From CAZPZR01 sp964591105 (GTDB taxonomy: Bacteria > Bacillota > Clostridia > Lachnospirales > Lachnospiraceae), in assembly GCA_964591105.1 (NCBI GenBank), contig CAZPZR010000088.1:1-5720 (forward strand): 5,720 nt of DNA. The letters run 5' to 3'. This document shows positions 5,652 through 5,720 of the stretch, one piece after another. Below the pieces are notes generated by a model that was not told where the DNA came from, did not search any database, and saw only the letters and a program-made list of their open reading frames with translations. The position numbers and the translations under genes were made by a program. Numbering within the stretch: position 1 is the first letter of the stretch; every line of letters begins with the position of its first letter.

Positions 5652-5720
5652 GTCGTCGCAAAACGACAACAAAGAACATTGATAATTAAACGATAGACAA
5701 CATCCCTGAAAATTCGAAAG
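5652..5720 (+). other. Probable leader of an rRNA operon (16S gene expected just beyond the window)
   Basis: The predicted P2 transcript starts with a hairpin, GTCGT (5652-5656) pairing with ACGAC (5663-5667) around a 6-nt loop. It continues with AACATTGATAATTAAACGAT and CCCTGAAAATTCGAAAG, which resemble pre-16S leaders of Lachnospiraceae as I remember them. No mature 16S start is present, so the identity rests on promoter type and leader resemblance. Another highly expressed gene or a tRNA cluster is the alternative. Confidence 0.6.

Noticed and set aside
5386..5672. Minus-strand frames running across the end of the CvpA-like gene and the promoter region
   Set aside because: Their Phe-rich sequences are the reverse of A-rich promoter DNA and of a real gene; no ribosome-binding site or family resemblance is visible.
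1..5720. CRISPR array, insertion sequence, tRNA gene or phage remnant
   Set aside because: No regularly spaced repeats, transposase or integrase motifs, or cloverleaf sequences were seen on either strand.

Overview
The window looks like a chromosomal segment of an anaerobic Firmicute, most probably Lachnospiraceae (Clostridium cluster XIVa). The base composition is fairly AT-rich, ribosome-binding sites are strong AGGAGG types, and transketolase is split into two genes. A run of Lachnospiraceae-like envelope genes ends in rRNA-type promoters. All real genes are on the plus strand. There is no sign of a mobile element, CRISPR array, tRNA gene or pseudogene.

Layout. Positions 1-168 hold the upstream control region of the first operon: a 9-bp-arm inverted repeat, a sigma-A-type promoter and a strong Shine-Dalgarno. 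Positions 169-1931 encode the N- and C-terminal subunits of a thiamine-diphosphate-dependent transketolase. These overlap by 13 nt and are closed by a very good intrinsic terminator (1947-1982). Positions 1983-2154 are a short regulatory gap with an extended -10 and a 10-bp tandem repeat.

Positions 2155-5494 hold three envelope genes. The first is a single-pass protein with a cytoplasmic MPN/JAB-like domain that lacks most metal ligands, an acidic stalk and an extracellular LysM domain. The second is a single-pass, probably beta-propeller protein (DUF5711-like) that seems to start at TTG 3342. The third is a CvpA-family multi-pass protein with a large inserted middle region. Positions 5495-5720 carry two tandem promoters with identical hexamers and 17-bp spacing, exactly 104 bp apart, followed by a leader resembling that of a 16S rRNA gene. 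No mature rRNA lies inside the window.

How the genes work together. The two transketolase subunits form one enzyme of the non-oxidative pentose phosphate pathway and are a self-contained transcription unit. The three envelope genes are a plausible functional unit at the membrane and cell wall: a cytoplasmic MPN-like module tethered to peptidoglycan, an exposed propeller, and a CvpA-like membrane protein. No biochemical role can be read directly from the sequence. This cluster, especially the MPN-like/LysM fusion, is the least explained and most interesting part of the window.
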